NCBI GenBank assembly: GCA_964058805.1
Contig: CAXKVV010002144.1
Coordinates: forward strand, 930,001-994,000
DNA: 64,000 nucleotides
Source: Schoenoplectus triqueter
Taxonomy: Eukaryota > Streptophyta > Magnoliopsida > Poales > Cyperaceae
Direction of reading: 5' to 3'
The notes under the pieces are model-generated. The model saw nothing but the letters and a program-made list of their open reading frames with translations. It did no database searches and had not been told where the DNA came from. Position 1 is the first letter of the stretch. Each line of letters begins with the position of its first letter. Positions 37,493-47,817 of this stretch are shown here, piece by piece. The translations under genes were made by a program, and so were the position numbers.

Positions 37493-40261
37493 CTCTCGGA
37501 CTCGTTTTCGGCGGTACCGAGGGCGTCGGGACCCGTTATCATGTTTTGCGCTCCCGGACCCGGTTTCGGCGGTACCGAGGGCGTCGGGTTCCGTTTTCAT
37601 GTTTTGCGCTCCCCGACTCATTTTCGGCGGTACCGATGGCGTCGAGACCCGTTTTCATGTTTTGCGCTCTCGGACTCGTTTTCGGCTGGGCCGAGATCGT
37701 CGCGTCTCGTTTTCATATTTTGCGCGCCCGAACTCGGTTTCGGCGGTACCGAGGGCGTCGGGTCCCGTTTTCATGTTTTGCGCCTCCGGACTCGTTTTCG
37801 TCGAACGATGGCGTCGGGTCCCGTGTTCATGTTTTGCGCTCAGCGACTCGTTTTCGGCGGTACCGAGGGCGTTGGGACCCGTTTTCATGTTTTGCGCTCT
37901 CTGACTCGTTTTCGGCGGTACCGATGGCGTCGGGTCCCGTTTTCATGTTTTGCGCTCTCGGACTCGTTTTCGGCGGGACCGATGGCGTCGGGTCCCGTTT
38001 TCATGTTTTGCGCTCCCGAACTCGGTTTCGGCGGTACCGAGGGCGTCGGGTCCCGTTTTCATGTTTTGCGCTCCCGGACTCGTTTTCGGCGGTACCGATG
38101 GCGTCGAGACCCGTTTTCATGTTTTGCGCTCTCGGACTCGTTTTCGGCGGTACCGAGGGCGTCGGGACCCGTTATCATGTTTTGCGCCCCCGGACCCGGT
38201 TTCGGCGGTACCGAGGGCGTCGGGTCCCGTTTTCATGTTATGCGCTCCCCGACTCATTTTCGGCGGTACCGATGGCGTCGAGACCCGTTTTCATGTTTTG
38301 CGCTCTCGGACTCGTTTTCCGCTGCGCCGAGGGCGTCGCGTCTCGTTTTCTTGTTTTGCGTGCCCGAACTCGATTTCGGCAGTACCGAGGGCGTCGGGTC
38401 CCGTTTTCATGTTTTGCGCCCCCGGACTCGTTTTCGTCGTACCTATGGTGTCGGGTCCCATGTTCATGTTTTGCGCTCCGCGACTCGTTTTCGGCGGTAC
38501 CTAGGGCGTCGGGACCCGTTTTCATGTTTTGCGCTCTCTGACTCGTTTTCGGCGGTACCGATGGCGTCGGGACCCGTTTTCATGTTTTGCGCGCCCGAAC
38601 TCGGTTTCGGCGGTACCGATGGCGTCGGGTCCCGTTTTCTTGTTTTGCGCTCTCGGACTCGTTTTCGGCGGTACCGAGGTCGTCGGGTCCCGTTTTCATG
38701 TTTTGCGCTCCCCGACTCATTTTCGGTGGTACCGATGGCATCGAGAGCCGTTTTCATGTTTTGCGCTCTTGGACTCGTTTTCGGCGGTACCGAGGGCGTC
38801 GGGACCCGTTATCATGTTTTGCGCTCCCGGATCCGGTTTCGGCGGTACCGAGGGCGTCGGGTCCCGTTTTCATGTTTTGCGCTCCCCGACTCATTTTCGG
38901 TGGTACCGATGGCGTCGAGACCCGTTTTCATGTTTTGCGCACTCGGACTCGTTTTCGGCGGTACCGAGGGCGTCGGGACCCGTTATCATGTTTTGCGCTC
39001 CCGGACCCGATTCCGGCGGTACCGAGGGCGTCGGGTTCTGTTTTCATGTTTTGCGCTCCCCGACTCATTTTCGGCGGTACCGATGGCGTCGAGACCCGTT
39101 TTCATGTTTTGCGCTCTCGGACTCATTTTCGGCTGCACCGAGGACGTCGCATCTCGTTTTCATATTTTGCGCGCCCGGACTCATTTTCGGCGGTACCGAG
39201 GGAGTCGTGTCCCGTTTTCATGTTTTGCGCGCCCGGACCCGGTTTCGGCGTCGGGTTCCGTTTTCATGTTTTGCGCTCCCCGACTCATTTTCGGCGGTAT
39301 CAATGGTGTCGAGACCCGTTTTCATGTTTTGCGCTCTCGGACTCGTTTTCGGCTGCGCCGAGGGCGTCGCGTCTCGTTTTCATATTTTGCGCGCCCGGAC
39401 TCATTTTCGGCGGTACCGAGGGAGTCGTGTCCCGTTTTCATGTTTTGCGCGCCCGGACCTGGTTTCGGCGGTACCGAGGGCGTCGGGTCCCGTTTTCATG
39501 TTTTGCGCTCCCTGACTCATTTTCGACGGTTCCGATGGCGTCGCGACCCGTTTTCATTTTTTGCGCTCGTAGACTCGGTTTCGGCATTACCGAGGGCGTC
39601 GGGTCCTGTTTTCATGTTTTGCGCGCCCGAACTCGGTTTCGGCGGTACCGAGGGCGTCGGGTCCCGTTTTCATGTTTTGCGCCCCTGGACTCGTTTTCGT
39701 CGGTAGCGATGGCGTCGGGTCCCGTGTTCATGTTTTGCGCTCCGCGACTCGTTTTCGGCAATACCGAGGGCGTCGGGTCCCGTGTTCATGTTTTGCGCTC
39801 CGCGACTCGTTTTCGGCGGTACCGATGGCGTCGGGACCCGTTTTCATGTTTTACGCTCTCTGACTCGTTTTCGGCGGTACCGAAGGCGTCGGGTCCCGTT
39901 ATCATGTTTTGCGCTCTCGGACTCGTTTTCGGCGGTACCGATGGCGTCGGGTCCCGTTTTCATGTTTTGCGCGCCCGAACTCGGTTTCGGCGGTACCGAG
40001 TGCGTCCGGTCCCGTTTTCATGTTTTGCGCTCCCCGACTCATTTTCGGTGGTACCGATGGCAACGCGACCCGTTTTCATCTTTTGCGCTCTCGGACTCGT
40101 TTTCGGCGGTACCGAGGGCGTCGGGACCCGTTATCATGTTTTGCGCTCCCGGACCCGGTTTCGCCGGTACAGAGGGCGTCGGGTCCCGTTTTCATGTTTT
40201 GCGCTCCCCGACTCATTTTCGGTGGTACCGATGGCGTCGAGACCCGTTTTCATGTTTTGCG
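37493..40261. repeat. 52-monomer HOR, unit 3, shortened by 4 monomers (2,769 bp)
   Basis: Same order as units 1 and 2, but 232 bp (4 x 58) are missing at about 37730. There the CATATTTTGCGCGCCCG monomer joins directly to AACTCGG, skipping the GAGGGAGTCGTG, GACCCGG, TTTTCGACGG and CTCGTAG monomers. The join falls within matching monomer positions, so the array stays in register. It still carries the 12-bp deletion (39247) and the two smaller ones. Confidence 0.92.
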
Positions 40262-41364
40262 CTCTCGGACTCGTTTTCGGCGGTACCGAGGGCGTCGGGA
40301 CCCGTTATCATGTTTTGCGCTCCCGGACCCGGTTTCGGCGGTACCGAGGGCGTCGGGTTCCGTTTTCATGTTTTGCGCTCCCCGACTCATTTTCGGCGGT
40401 ACCGATGGCGTCGAGACCCGTTTTCATGTTTTGCGCTCTCGGACTCGTTTTCGGCTGCGCCGAGGTCGTCGCGTCTCGTTTTCATATTTTGCGCGCCCGG
40501 ACTCATTTTCGGCGGTACCGAGGGAGTCGTGTCCCGTTTTCATGTTTTGCGCGCCCGGACCCGGTTTCGGCGCGTACCGAGGGCGTCGGGTCCCGTTTTC
40601 ATGTTTTGCGCTCCCTGACTCATTTTCGACGGTTCCGATGGCGTCGCGACCCGTTTTCATTTTTTGCGCTCGTAGACTCGGTTTCGGCATTACCGAGGGC
40701 GTCGGGTCCTGTTTTCATGTTTTGCGCGCCCGAACTCGGTTTCGGCTGTACCGAGGGCGTCGGGTCCCGTTTTCATGTTTTGCGCCCCTGGACTCGTTTT
40801 CGTCGGTACCGATGGCGTCGGGTCCCGTGTTCATGTTTTGCGCTCCGCGACTCGTTTTCGGCGGTACCGAGGGCGTCGGGTCCCGTGTTCATGTTTTGCG
40901 CTCCGCGACTCGTTTTCGGCGGTACCGATGGCGTCGGGACCCGTTTTCATGTTTTACGCTCTCTGACTCGTTTTCGGCGGTACCGATGGCGTCGGGTCCC
41001 GTTATCATGTTTTGCGCTCTCGGACTCGTTTTCGGCGGTACCGATGGCGTCGGGTCCCGTTTTCATGTTTTGCGCGCCCGAACTCGGTTTCGGCGGTACC
41101 GTGTGCGTCCGGTCCCGTTTTCATGTTTTGCGCTCCCCGACTCATTTTCGGTGGTACCGATGGCAACGCGACCCGTTTTCATCTTTTGCGCTCTCGGACT
41201 CGTTTTCGGCGGTACCGAGGGCGTCGGGACCCGTTATCATGTTTTGCGCTCCCGGACCCGGTTTCGGCGGTACCGAGGGCGTCGGGTCCCGTTTTCATGT
41301 TTTGCGCTCCCCGACTCATTTTCGGTGGTACCGATGGCGTCGAGACCCGTTTTCATGTTTTGCG
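40262..41364. repeat. 52-monomer HOR, unit 4, internally deleted by 33 monomers (1,103 bp)
   Basis: This unit follows the HOR for 310 bp to 40571, then jumps to the part matching 39469 in unit 3. The missing stretch is 33 x 58 minus the 15 bases of known small deletions = 1,899 bp. The junction has one extra base (CGGCGCGTACCG at about 40569). 3,001 - 1,899 + 1 = 1,103, the observed offset. A fifth lap begins at 41365 and runs into the right-hand 11-mer pair. Confidence 0.88.
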
Positions 41365-41770
41365 CTCTCGGACTCGTTTTCGGCGGTACCGAGGGCGTCG
41401 GGACCCGTTATCATGTTTTGCGCTCCCGGACCCGGTTTCGGCGGTACCGAGGGCGTCGGGTTCCGTTTTCATGTTTTGCGCTCCCCGACTCATTTTCGGC
41501 GGTACCGATGGCGTCGAGACCCGTTTTCATGTTTTGCGCTCTCGGACTCGTTTTCGGCTGCGCCGAGGTCGTCGCGTCTCGTTTTCATATTTTGCGCGCC
41601 CGGACTCATTTTCGGCGGTACCGAGGGAGTCGTGTCCCGTTTTCATGTTTTGCGCGCCCGGACCCGGTTTCGGCGGTACCGAGGGCGTCGGGTCCCGTTT
41701 TCATGTTTTGCGCTCCCCGACTCATTTTCGACGGTACCGATGGCGTCGAGACCCGTTTTCATGTTTTGCG

Positions 41771-43046
41771 CTCGTAGACTCGGTTTCGGCAGTACCGAGG
41801 GCGTCGGGTCCCGTTTTCATGTTTTGCGCGCCTGAACTCGGTTTCGGCGGTACCGAGGGCGTCGGTTCCCGTTTTCATGTTTTGCGCCCCCCGACTCGTT
41901 TTCGTCGGTACCGACGGCGTCGGGTCCCGTGTTCATGTTTTGCGCTCCGCGACTCGTTTTCGGCGGTACCGATGGCGTCGGGACCCGTTTTCATGTTTTG
42001 CGCTCTCGGACTCGTTTTCGACGGTACCGAGGGCGTCGGGACCCATTATGATGTTTTGCGCTCCCGGACCCGGTTTCGGCGGTACCGAGGGCGTCGGGTT
42101 CCGTTTTCATGTTTTGCGCTCCCCGACTCATTTTCGGCGGTACCGATGGCGTCGAGACCCGTTTTCATGTTTTGCGCTCTCGGACTCGTTTTCGGCTGCG
42201 CCGAGGTCGTCGCGTCTCGTTTTCATATTTTGCGCGCCCGGACTCATTTTCGGCGGTACCGAGGGAGTCGTGTCCCGTTTTCATGTTTTGCGCGCCCGGA
42301 CCCGGTTTCGGCGGTACCGAGGGCGTCGGGTCCCGTTTTCATGTTTTGCGCTCCCCGACTCATTTTCGACGGTACCGATGGCGTCGAGACCCGTTTTCAT
42401 GTTTTGCGCTCGTAGACTCGGTTTCGGCAGTACCGAGGGCGTCGGGTCCCGTTTTCATGTTTTGCGCGCCCGAACTCGGTTTCGGCGATACCGAGGGCGT
42501 CGGGTCCCGTTTTCATGTTTTGCGCCCCCGGACTCGTTTTCGTCGGTACCGACGGCGTCGGGTCCCGTGTTCATGTTTTGCGCTCCACGACTCGTTTTCG
42601 GCGGTACCGATGGCGTCGGGACCCGTTTTCATGTTTTGCGCTCTCGGACTCGTTTTCGGCGGTACCGAGGGCGTCGGGACCCGTTATCATGTTTTGCGCT
42701 CCCGGACCCGGTTTCGGCGGTACCGAGGGCGTCGGGTTCCGTTTTCATGTTTTGCGCTCCCCGACTCATTTTCGGCGGTACCGATGGCGTCGAGACCCGT
42801 TTTCATGTTTTGCGCTCTCGGACTCGTTTTCGGTTGCGCCGAGGGCGTCGCGTCTCGTTTTCATATTTTGTGCGCCCGGACTCATTTTCGGCGGTACCGA
42901 GGGAGTCGTGTCCCGTTTTCATCTTTTGCGCGCTCGGACACGGTTTCGGCGGTACCGAGGGCGTCGGGTCCCGTTTTCATGTTTTGCGCTCCCCGACTCA
43001 TTTTCGACGGTTCCGATGGCGTCGAGACCCGTTTTCATGTTTTGCG
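41771..43046. repeat. 11-monomer HOR, right pair (2 x 638 bp)
   Basis: CTCGTAG markers at 41771, 42409 and 43047 again define two exact 638-bp units with the same monomer order as at 30621-31896. The two pairs lie on either side of the 52-mer block. The same short HOR therefore flanks the longer one derived from it. Confidence 0.9.
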
Positions 43047-44500
43047 CTCGTAGACTCGGTTTCGGCAGTATCGAGGGCGTCGGGTCCCGTTTTCATGTTT
43101 TGCGCGCCCGAACTCGGTTTCGGCGGTACCGAGGGCGTCGGGTCCCGTTTTCATGTTTTGCGCCCCCGGACTCGTTTTCGTCGGTACCGATGGCGTCGGG
43201 ACCCGTTTTCATGTTTTACGCTCTCTGACTCGTTTTCGGCGGTACCGATGGCGTCGGGTCCCGTTTTCATGTTTTGCGCTCTCGGACTCGTTTTCGGCGG
43301 TACCGATGGCGTCGGGTCCCGTTATCATGTTTTGCGCGCCCAAACTCGGTTTCCGCGGTACCGAGGGTGTCGGGTCCCGTTTTCATGTTATGCGCTCCCC
43401 GACTCATTTTCGGCGGTACCGATGGCGTCGAGACCCGTTTTCATGTTTTGCGCTCTCGGACTCGTTTTCGGCGGTACCGATGGCGTCGGGTCCCGTTATC
43501 ATGTTTTGCGCGCCCAAACTCGGTTTCAGCGGTACCGAGGGCGTCGGGTCCCGTTTTCATGTTTTGCGCTCCCAGACTCGTTTTCGGCGGTACCGAGGTC
43601 GTCGGGTCCCGATTTCATGTTTTGCGCTCCCCGACTCATTTTCGGTGGTACCGATGGCGTCGAGACCCGTTTTCATGTTTTGCACTCTCGGACTCGTTTT
43701 CGACGGTACCGAGGGCGTCGGGACCAGTTATCATGTTTTGCGCTCCCGGACCCGGTTTCGGCGGTACCGAGGGCGTCGGGTCCCGTTTTCATTTTTTGCG
43801 CTCCCCGACTAATTTTCGGTGGTACCGATGGTGTTGAGACCCTTTTTCATGTTTTGCGCTCTCGGACTCGTTTTCGGCGGTACCGAGGGCGTCGGGACCC
43901 GTTATCATGCTTTGCGCCCCCGAACCCGGTTTCGGCGGTACCGAGGGCGTCGGGTCCCGTTTACATGTTATGCGCTCCCCGACTCATTTTCGGCGGTACC
44001 GATGGCGTCGAGACCCATTTTCATGTTTTGCGCTCTCGGACTCGTTTTCGGCTGCGCCGAGGGCGTCGCGTCTCGTTTTCATGTTTTGCGTGCCCAAACT
44101 CATTTTCGGCGGTACCGAGGGAGTCGTGTCCCGTTTTCATGTTTTGCGCTCCCGGACTCGTTTTCGGCGGTACCGAGGGCGTCGGGTCTCGTTTTCATGT
44201 TTTGCGCTCCCGGACTCGTTTTCGACGGTACCGAGGGTGTCGGGTCCCGTTTTCATGTTTTGCGCTACCCGACTCGTTTGCGGCGGTACCGTTGGCGTCG
44301 AGACCCGCTTTCATGTTTTGAGCTCCCGGACTCGGTTTCGGCAGTACCGAGGGCGTCGGGTCCCGTTTTCATGTTTTGCGCGCCCGAACTCGGTTTCGGC
44401 GGTACCGAGGGCTTCGGGTCCCGTTTTCATGTTTTGCGCCCCCGGACTCGTTTTCGGCGGTACCGAGGGCTTCGGGTCCCGTTTTCATGTTTGTTTTGCG
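43047..44500. repeat. Mixed A-subfamily block
   Basis: A-type monomers without a clear higher-order period. A two-monomer motif with GCGCCCAAACTCGG recurs near 43338 and 43512 (174 bp apart). At about 44490 one monomer has a 4-base insertion, TGTTTGTTTTGCG, probably slippage of GTTT. Confidence 0.85.
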
Positions 44501-44829
44501 CCCCCGGACACGTTTTCGGCGGTACCGAGGGCGTCGGGTCATGTTTTCTTGTTTTGAGCGCCCGGACTCGTTTTCGGCGGTCTCGAGGGCGTCGGGTCCC
44601 GTTTTCATGTTTTGCGCCCCCGGACACGTTTTCGGCGGTACCGAGGGCGTCGGATTCAGTTTCCAAGTTTTGCGCGTCCGGACTCGTTTTCGGCGGTACT
44701 GAGGGCGTCTTGTCTCGTTTTCTTCTTTTGCGTGCCCGGACTAGTTTTCGGCGGTAACGAGGGTGTCAGGTCGCGTTTTCATGTTTTGCGCGCCCGGGCT
44801 CATTTTCGGCCGTACCGATGGCGTCGGGT

Positions 44830-45330
44830 CCCGTTTTCATGTTTTGCACCACCGTACTCGTTTTCGGCGGTACGGAGGGCGTCGGGTCCCGTTTTCATCT
44901 TTTGCGCGCTCGGACTCATTTTCGGCGGTACCGAGGGCGTCGGGTCCCGTTTTCATGTTTTGCGCGTCCGGACTCGTTTTCGGCGGTACCGAGGTCGTCG
45001 GGTCCCGTTTTCATGTTTTGCGCGCCCGGACTCGTTTTCGTCGATACCGAGGGCGTCGGGTCTCGTTTCCATGATTTGCGCGCCCGGACTCGTTTTCGAC
45101 GGTACCGAGGGCCTCGGATCCAGTTTCCAAGTTTTGCGCGCCCGGACTCGTTTTCGGCGGTACCGAGGGCGTCTTGTCTCGTTTTCTTCTTTTGCGCGCC
45201 CGGACTAGTTTTCGGCGGTAACGAGGGTGTCGGGTCGCGTTTTCATGTTTTGCGCGCCCGGACTCATTTTCGGCCGTACCGATGGCGTCGGCTCCCGTTT
45301 CCATGTTTTGCGCGCCCCGACTCGTTTTCG
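44830..45330. repeat. 14-monomer-spaced duplication, copy 1
   Basis: TTTTGCACCACCGTACTCG and the monomers after it recur 812 bp (14 x 58) on at 45642-46142, including GTCGATACC, CCATGATTTGCG, GGCCTCGGATCCAG and CTAGTTTTCGGCGGTAACG. Confidence 0.82.
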
Positions 45331-45641
45331 ACGGTACCGAGGGCCTCGGATCCAGTTTTCATGTTTTGCGCCCCCGGACTCGTTTTCGGCGGTACCGAGG
45401 GCGTCGGGTCCCGTTTTCATGTTTTGCGCGGCCGGACTCGTTTTCGGCGGTACCGAGGGCGTCGGGTCCCGTTTTCATGTTTTGCGCGCCCGGACTCGTT
45501 TTCGGCGGTACCGATGGCGTCGGGTCCCGTTTTCATGTTTTGCGTGCCCGGACTCGTTTTCGGCGGCACCGAGGGCGTCGGGTCCCGTTTTCATGTTTTG
45601 CGCGCCCGGACTCGTTTTCGGCGGCACCGAGGGCGTCGGGT

Positions 45642-46142
45642 CCCGTTTTCATGTTTTGCACCACCGTACTCGTTTTCGGCGGTACGGAGGGCGTCGGGTC
45701 CCCTTTTCATCTTTTGCGCTATCGGACTCATTTTCGGCGGTACCGAGGGCGTCGGGTCCCGTTTTCATGTTTTGCGCGCCCGGACTCGTTTTCGGCGGTA
45801 CCGAGGTCGTCGGGTCCCGTTTTCATGTTTTGCGCGCCCGGACTCGTTTTCGTTGATACCGAGGGCGTCGGGTCTCGTTTCCATGATTTGCGCGCCCGGA
45901 CTCGTTTTCGACGGTACCGAGGGCCTCGGATCCAGTTTCGAAGTTTTGCGCGCCCGGACTCGTTTTCGGCGGTACCGAGGGCGTCTTGTCTCGTTTTCTT
46001 CTTTTGCGCGCCCGGACTAGTTTTCGGCGGTAACGAGGGTGTCGGGTCGCGTTTTCATGTTTTGCGAGCCCGGACTCATTTGCGGCCGTACCGATGGCGT
46101 CGGCTCCCGTTTCCATGTTTTGCGCGCCCCGACTCGTTTTCG
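45642..46142. repeat. 14-monomer-spaced duplication, copy 2
   Basis: Partner of 44830-45330. Differences are single bases, for example GTTGATACC for GTCGATACC and TTTCGAAG for TTTCCAAG. Confidence 0.82.
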
Positions 46143-46397
46143 GCGATACCGAGGGCGTCGGGTCCCGTTTTCATGTTTTGCGCCCCCGGACTCGTTTTCG
46201 GCGGTACCGAGGGCGTCGGGTCCCGTTTTCATGTTTTGCGCCCCCGGACTCATTTTCGGCGGTACCGAGGGCGTCGGGTCCCGTTTTCATGTTTTGCGCG
46301 CCCAGACTCCTTTTCGGCGGTACCGAGGGCGTCGGGTCCCGTTTTCATGTTTTACGCGCCCGGACTCGTTTTCGGCTCTACCGAGGTCGTCGGGTCC

Positions 46398-46404
46398 CGT
46401 TTTC
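46398..46404 (+). other. 27-bp monomer deletion junction
   Basis: CCCGTTTTCGGCGG joins monomer position 9 directly to 37, giving a 31-bp monomer. The removed 27 bp is exactly the distance between the two CGTTTTC copies at monomer 3-9 and 30-36. Equivalent junctions are at 26459, 47818 and 62652. Confidence 0.85.
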
Positions 46405-47817
46405 GGCGGTACCGAAGGCGTCGGGTCCCGTTTTCATGTTTTGCGCCCCCGGACTCGTTTTCGGCGGTACCGAGGGCGTCGGGTCCCGTTTTCATGTTTT
46501 GCGCCCCCGGACTTGTTTTCGGCGGTACTGAGGGCGTCGGGTCCGGTTTTCATGTTTTGCGCTTCCGGACTCTTTTTCGGCGGTACCGAGGGCGTCTGGT
46601 CCCGTTTTCATTTTTTGCGCGCCCGAACTCATGTTCGGTGGTACCTAGGGCGTCGGGTCCCATTTTCATGTTTTGCGCGCCCTGACTCGTTTTCGGCGGT
46701 ACCGATGGCGTCGGGTCCCGTTTTCTTGTTTTGCGCCACCGTACTCGTTTTCGGCGGTACGGAGGGTGTCGGGTCCCGTTTTCATGTTTTGCGCGCTCGG
46801 ACTCGTTTTCGGCGGTACCGAGGGCGTCGGGTCCCGTTTTCATGTTTTGCGCGCCCTGACTCGTTTTCGGCGGTACCGAGGCGTCGGGTCCCGTTTTCAT
46901 GTTTTGCGCCCCCGGACACGTTTTCGGCGGTACCGAGGGCGTCGGGTCATGTTTTCTTATTTTGCGCGCCCGAACTCGTTTTCGTCGATACCGAGGGCGT
47001 CGGGCCTCGTTTTCATGTTTTGCTTCCCCGGACGCGTTTTCGGCGGTACCGAGGGCGTCGGATTCATTTTCCAAGTTTTGCGCGCCCGGACTCGTTTTCG
47101 GCGGTACTGAGGGCGTCTTGTCTCGTTTTCTTCTTTTGCGCGCCCGGACTAGTTTTCGGCGGCAACGAGGGTCTCGGGTCGCGTTTTCATGTTTTGCGCG
47201 CCCGGGCTCATTTTCGGCCGTACCGAGGGCGTCGGCTCCCGTTTCCATGTCTTGCGCGCCCCGACTCGTTTTCGACGGTCCCGAGGGCGTCGGCTCCCGT
47301 TTTCATGTTTTGCGCCCCTTGACTCGTTTTCGGCGGTCTCGAGGGCGTCGGGTCCCGTTTTCATGTTTTGCGCCACCGTACTCGTTTTCGACGGTACCGA
47401 GGGCGTCGGGTCCCGTTTTCATGTTTTGCGCGCCCGGACTCGTTTTCGGCGGTACCGAGGGCGTCGGGTCCCGTTTTCATGTTTTGCGCGCCCGGACTCG
47501 TTTTCGGCGGTACCGAGGGCGTCGGGTCCCGTTTTCATGTTTTGCGCGCCCGAACTCGTTTTCGGCGGTACCGAGGGCGTCGGGTCCTGTTTTCATGTTT
47601 TGCGCGCCCGGACTCATTTTCGTCGATACCGAGGGCGTCGGGTCTCGTTTCCATGATTTGCGCGCCCGGACTCGTTTTCGACGGTACCGAGGGCCTCGGA
47701 TCCAGTTTCCAAGTTTTGCGCCCGGACTCGTTTTCGGCGGTACAGAGGGCGTCGGGTCCCGTTTTCATGTTTTGCGCGCCCCGACTCCTTTTCGGCGGTA
47801 CCGAGGGCGTCGGGTCC

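Larger units (their letters stand above)
44501..47817. repeat. A-prime block, GCGCGCCCGGACTCG monomers
   Basis: Monomers keep CATG, GGTACC and GAGGGCG but mostly read GCGCGCCCGGACTCG at positions 17-31, as subfamily B does. Private variants include CACCACCGTACTCG, GGGCTCATTTTCGGCC, GTTTCCAAGTTTTGCG, CTTGTCTCGTTTTCTTC and GGCCTCGGATCCAG. The block sits directly before the first B block and shares one B feature, so it may be intermediate between A and B. A 31-bp monomer is present at 46398. Confidence 0.85.

Noticed and set aside
31491..40261. Assembly artefact as the explanation for the near-identical 3-kb units
   Set aside because: Units differ by private substitutions and by a precise 4-monomer deletion in unit 3, so they are not simple copies of one read. 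It cannot be fully excluded without raw reads.
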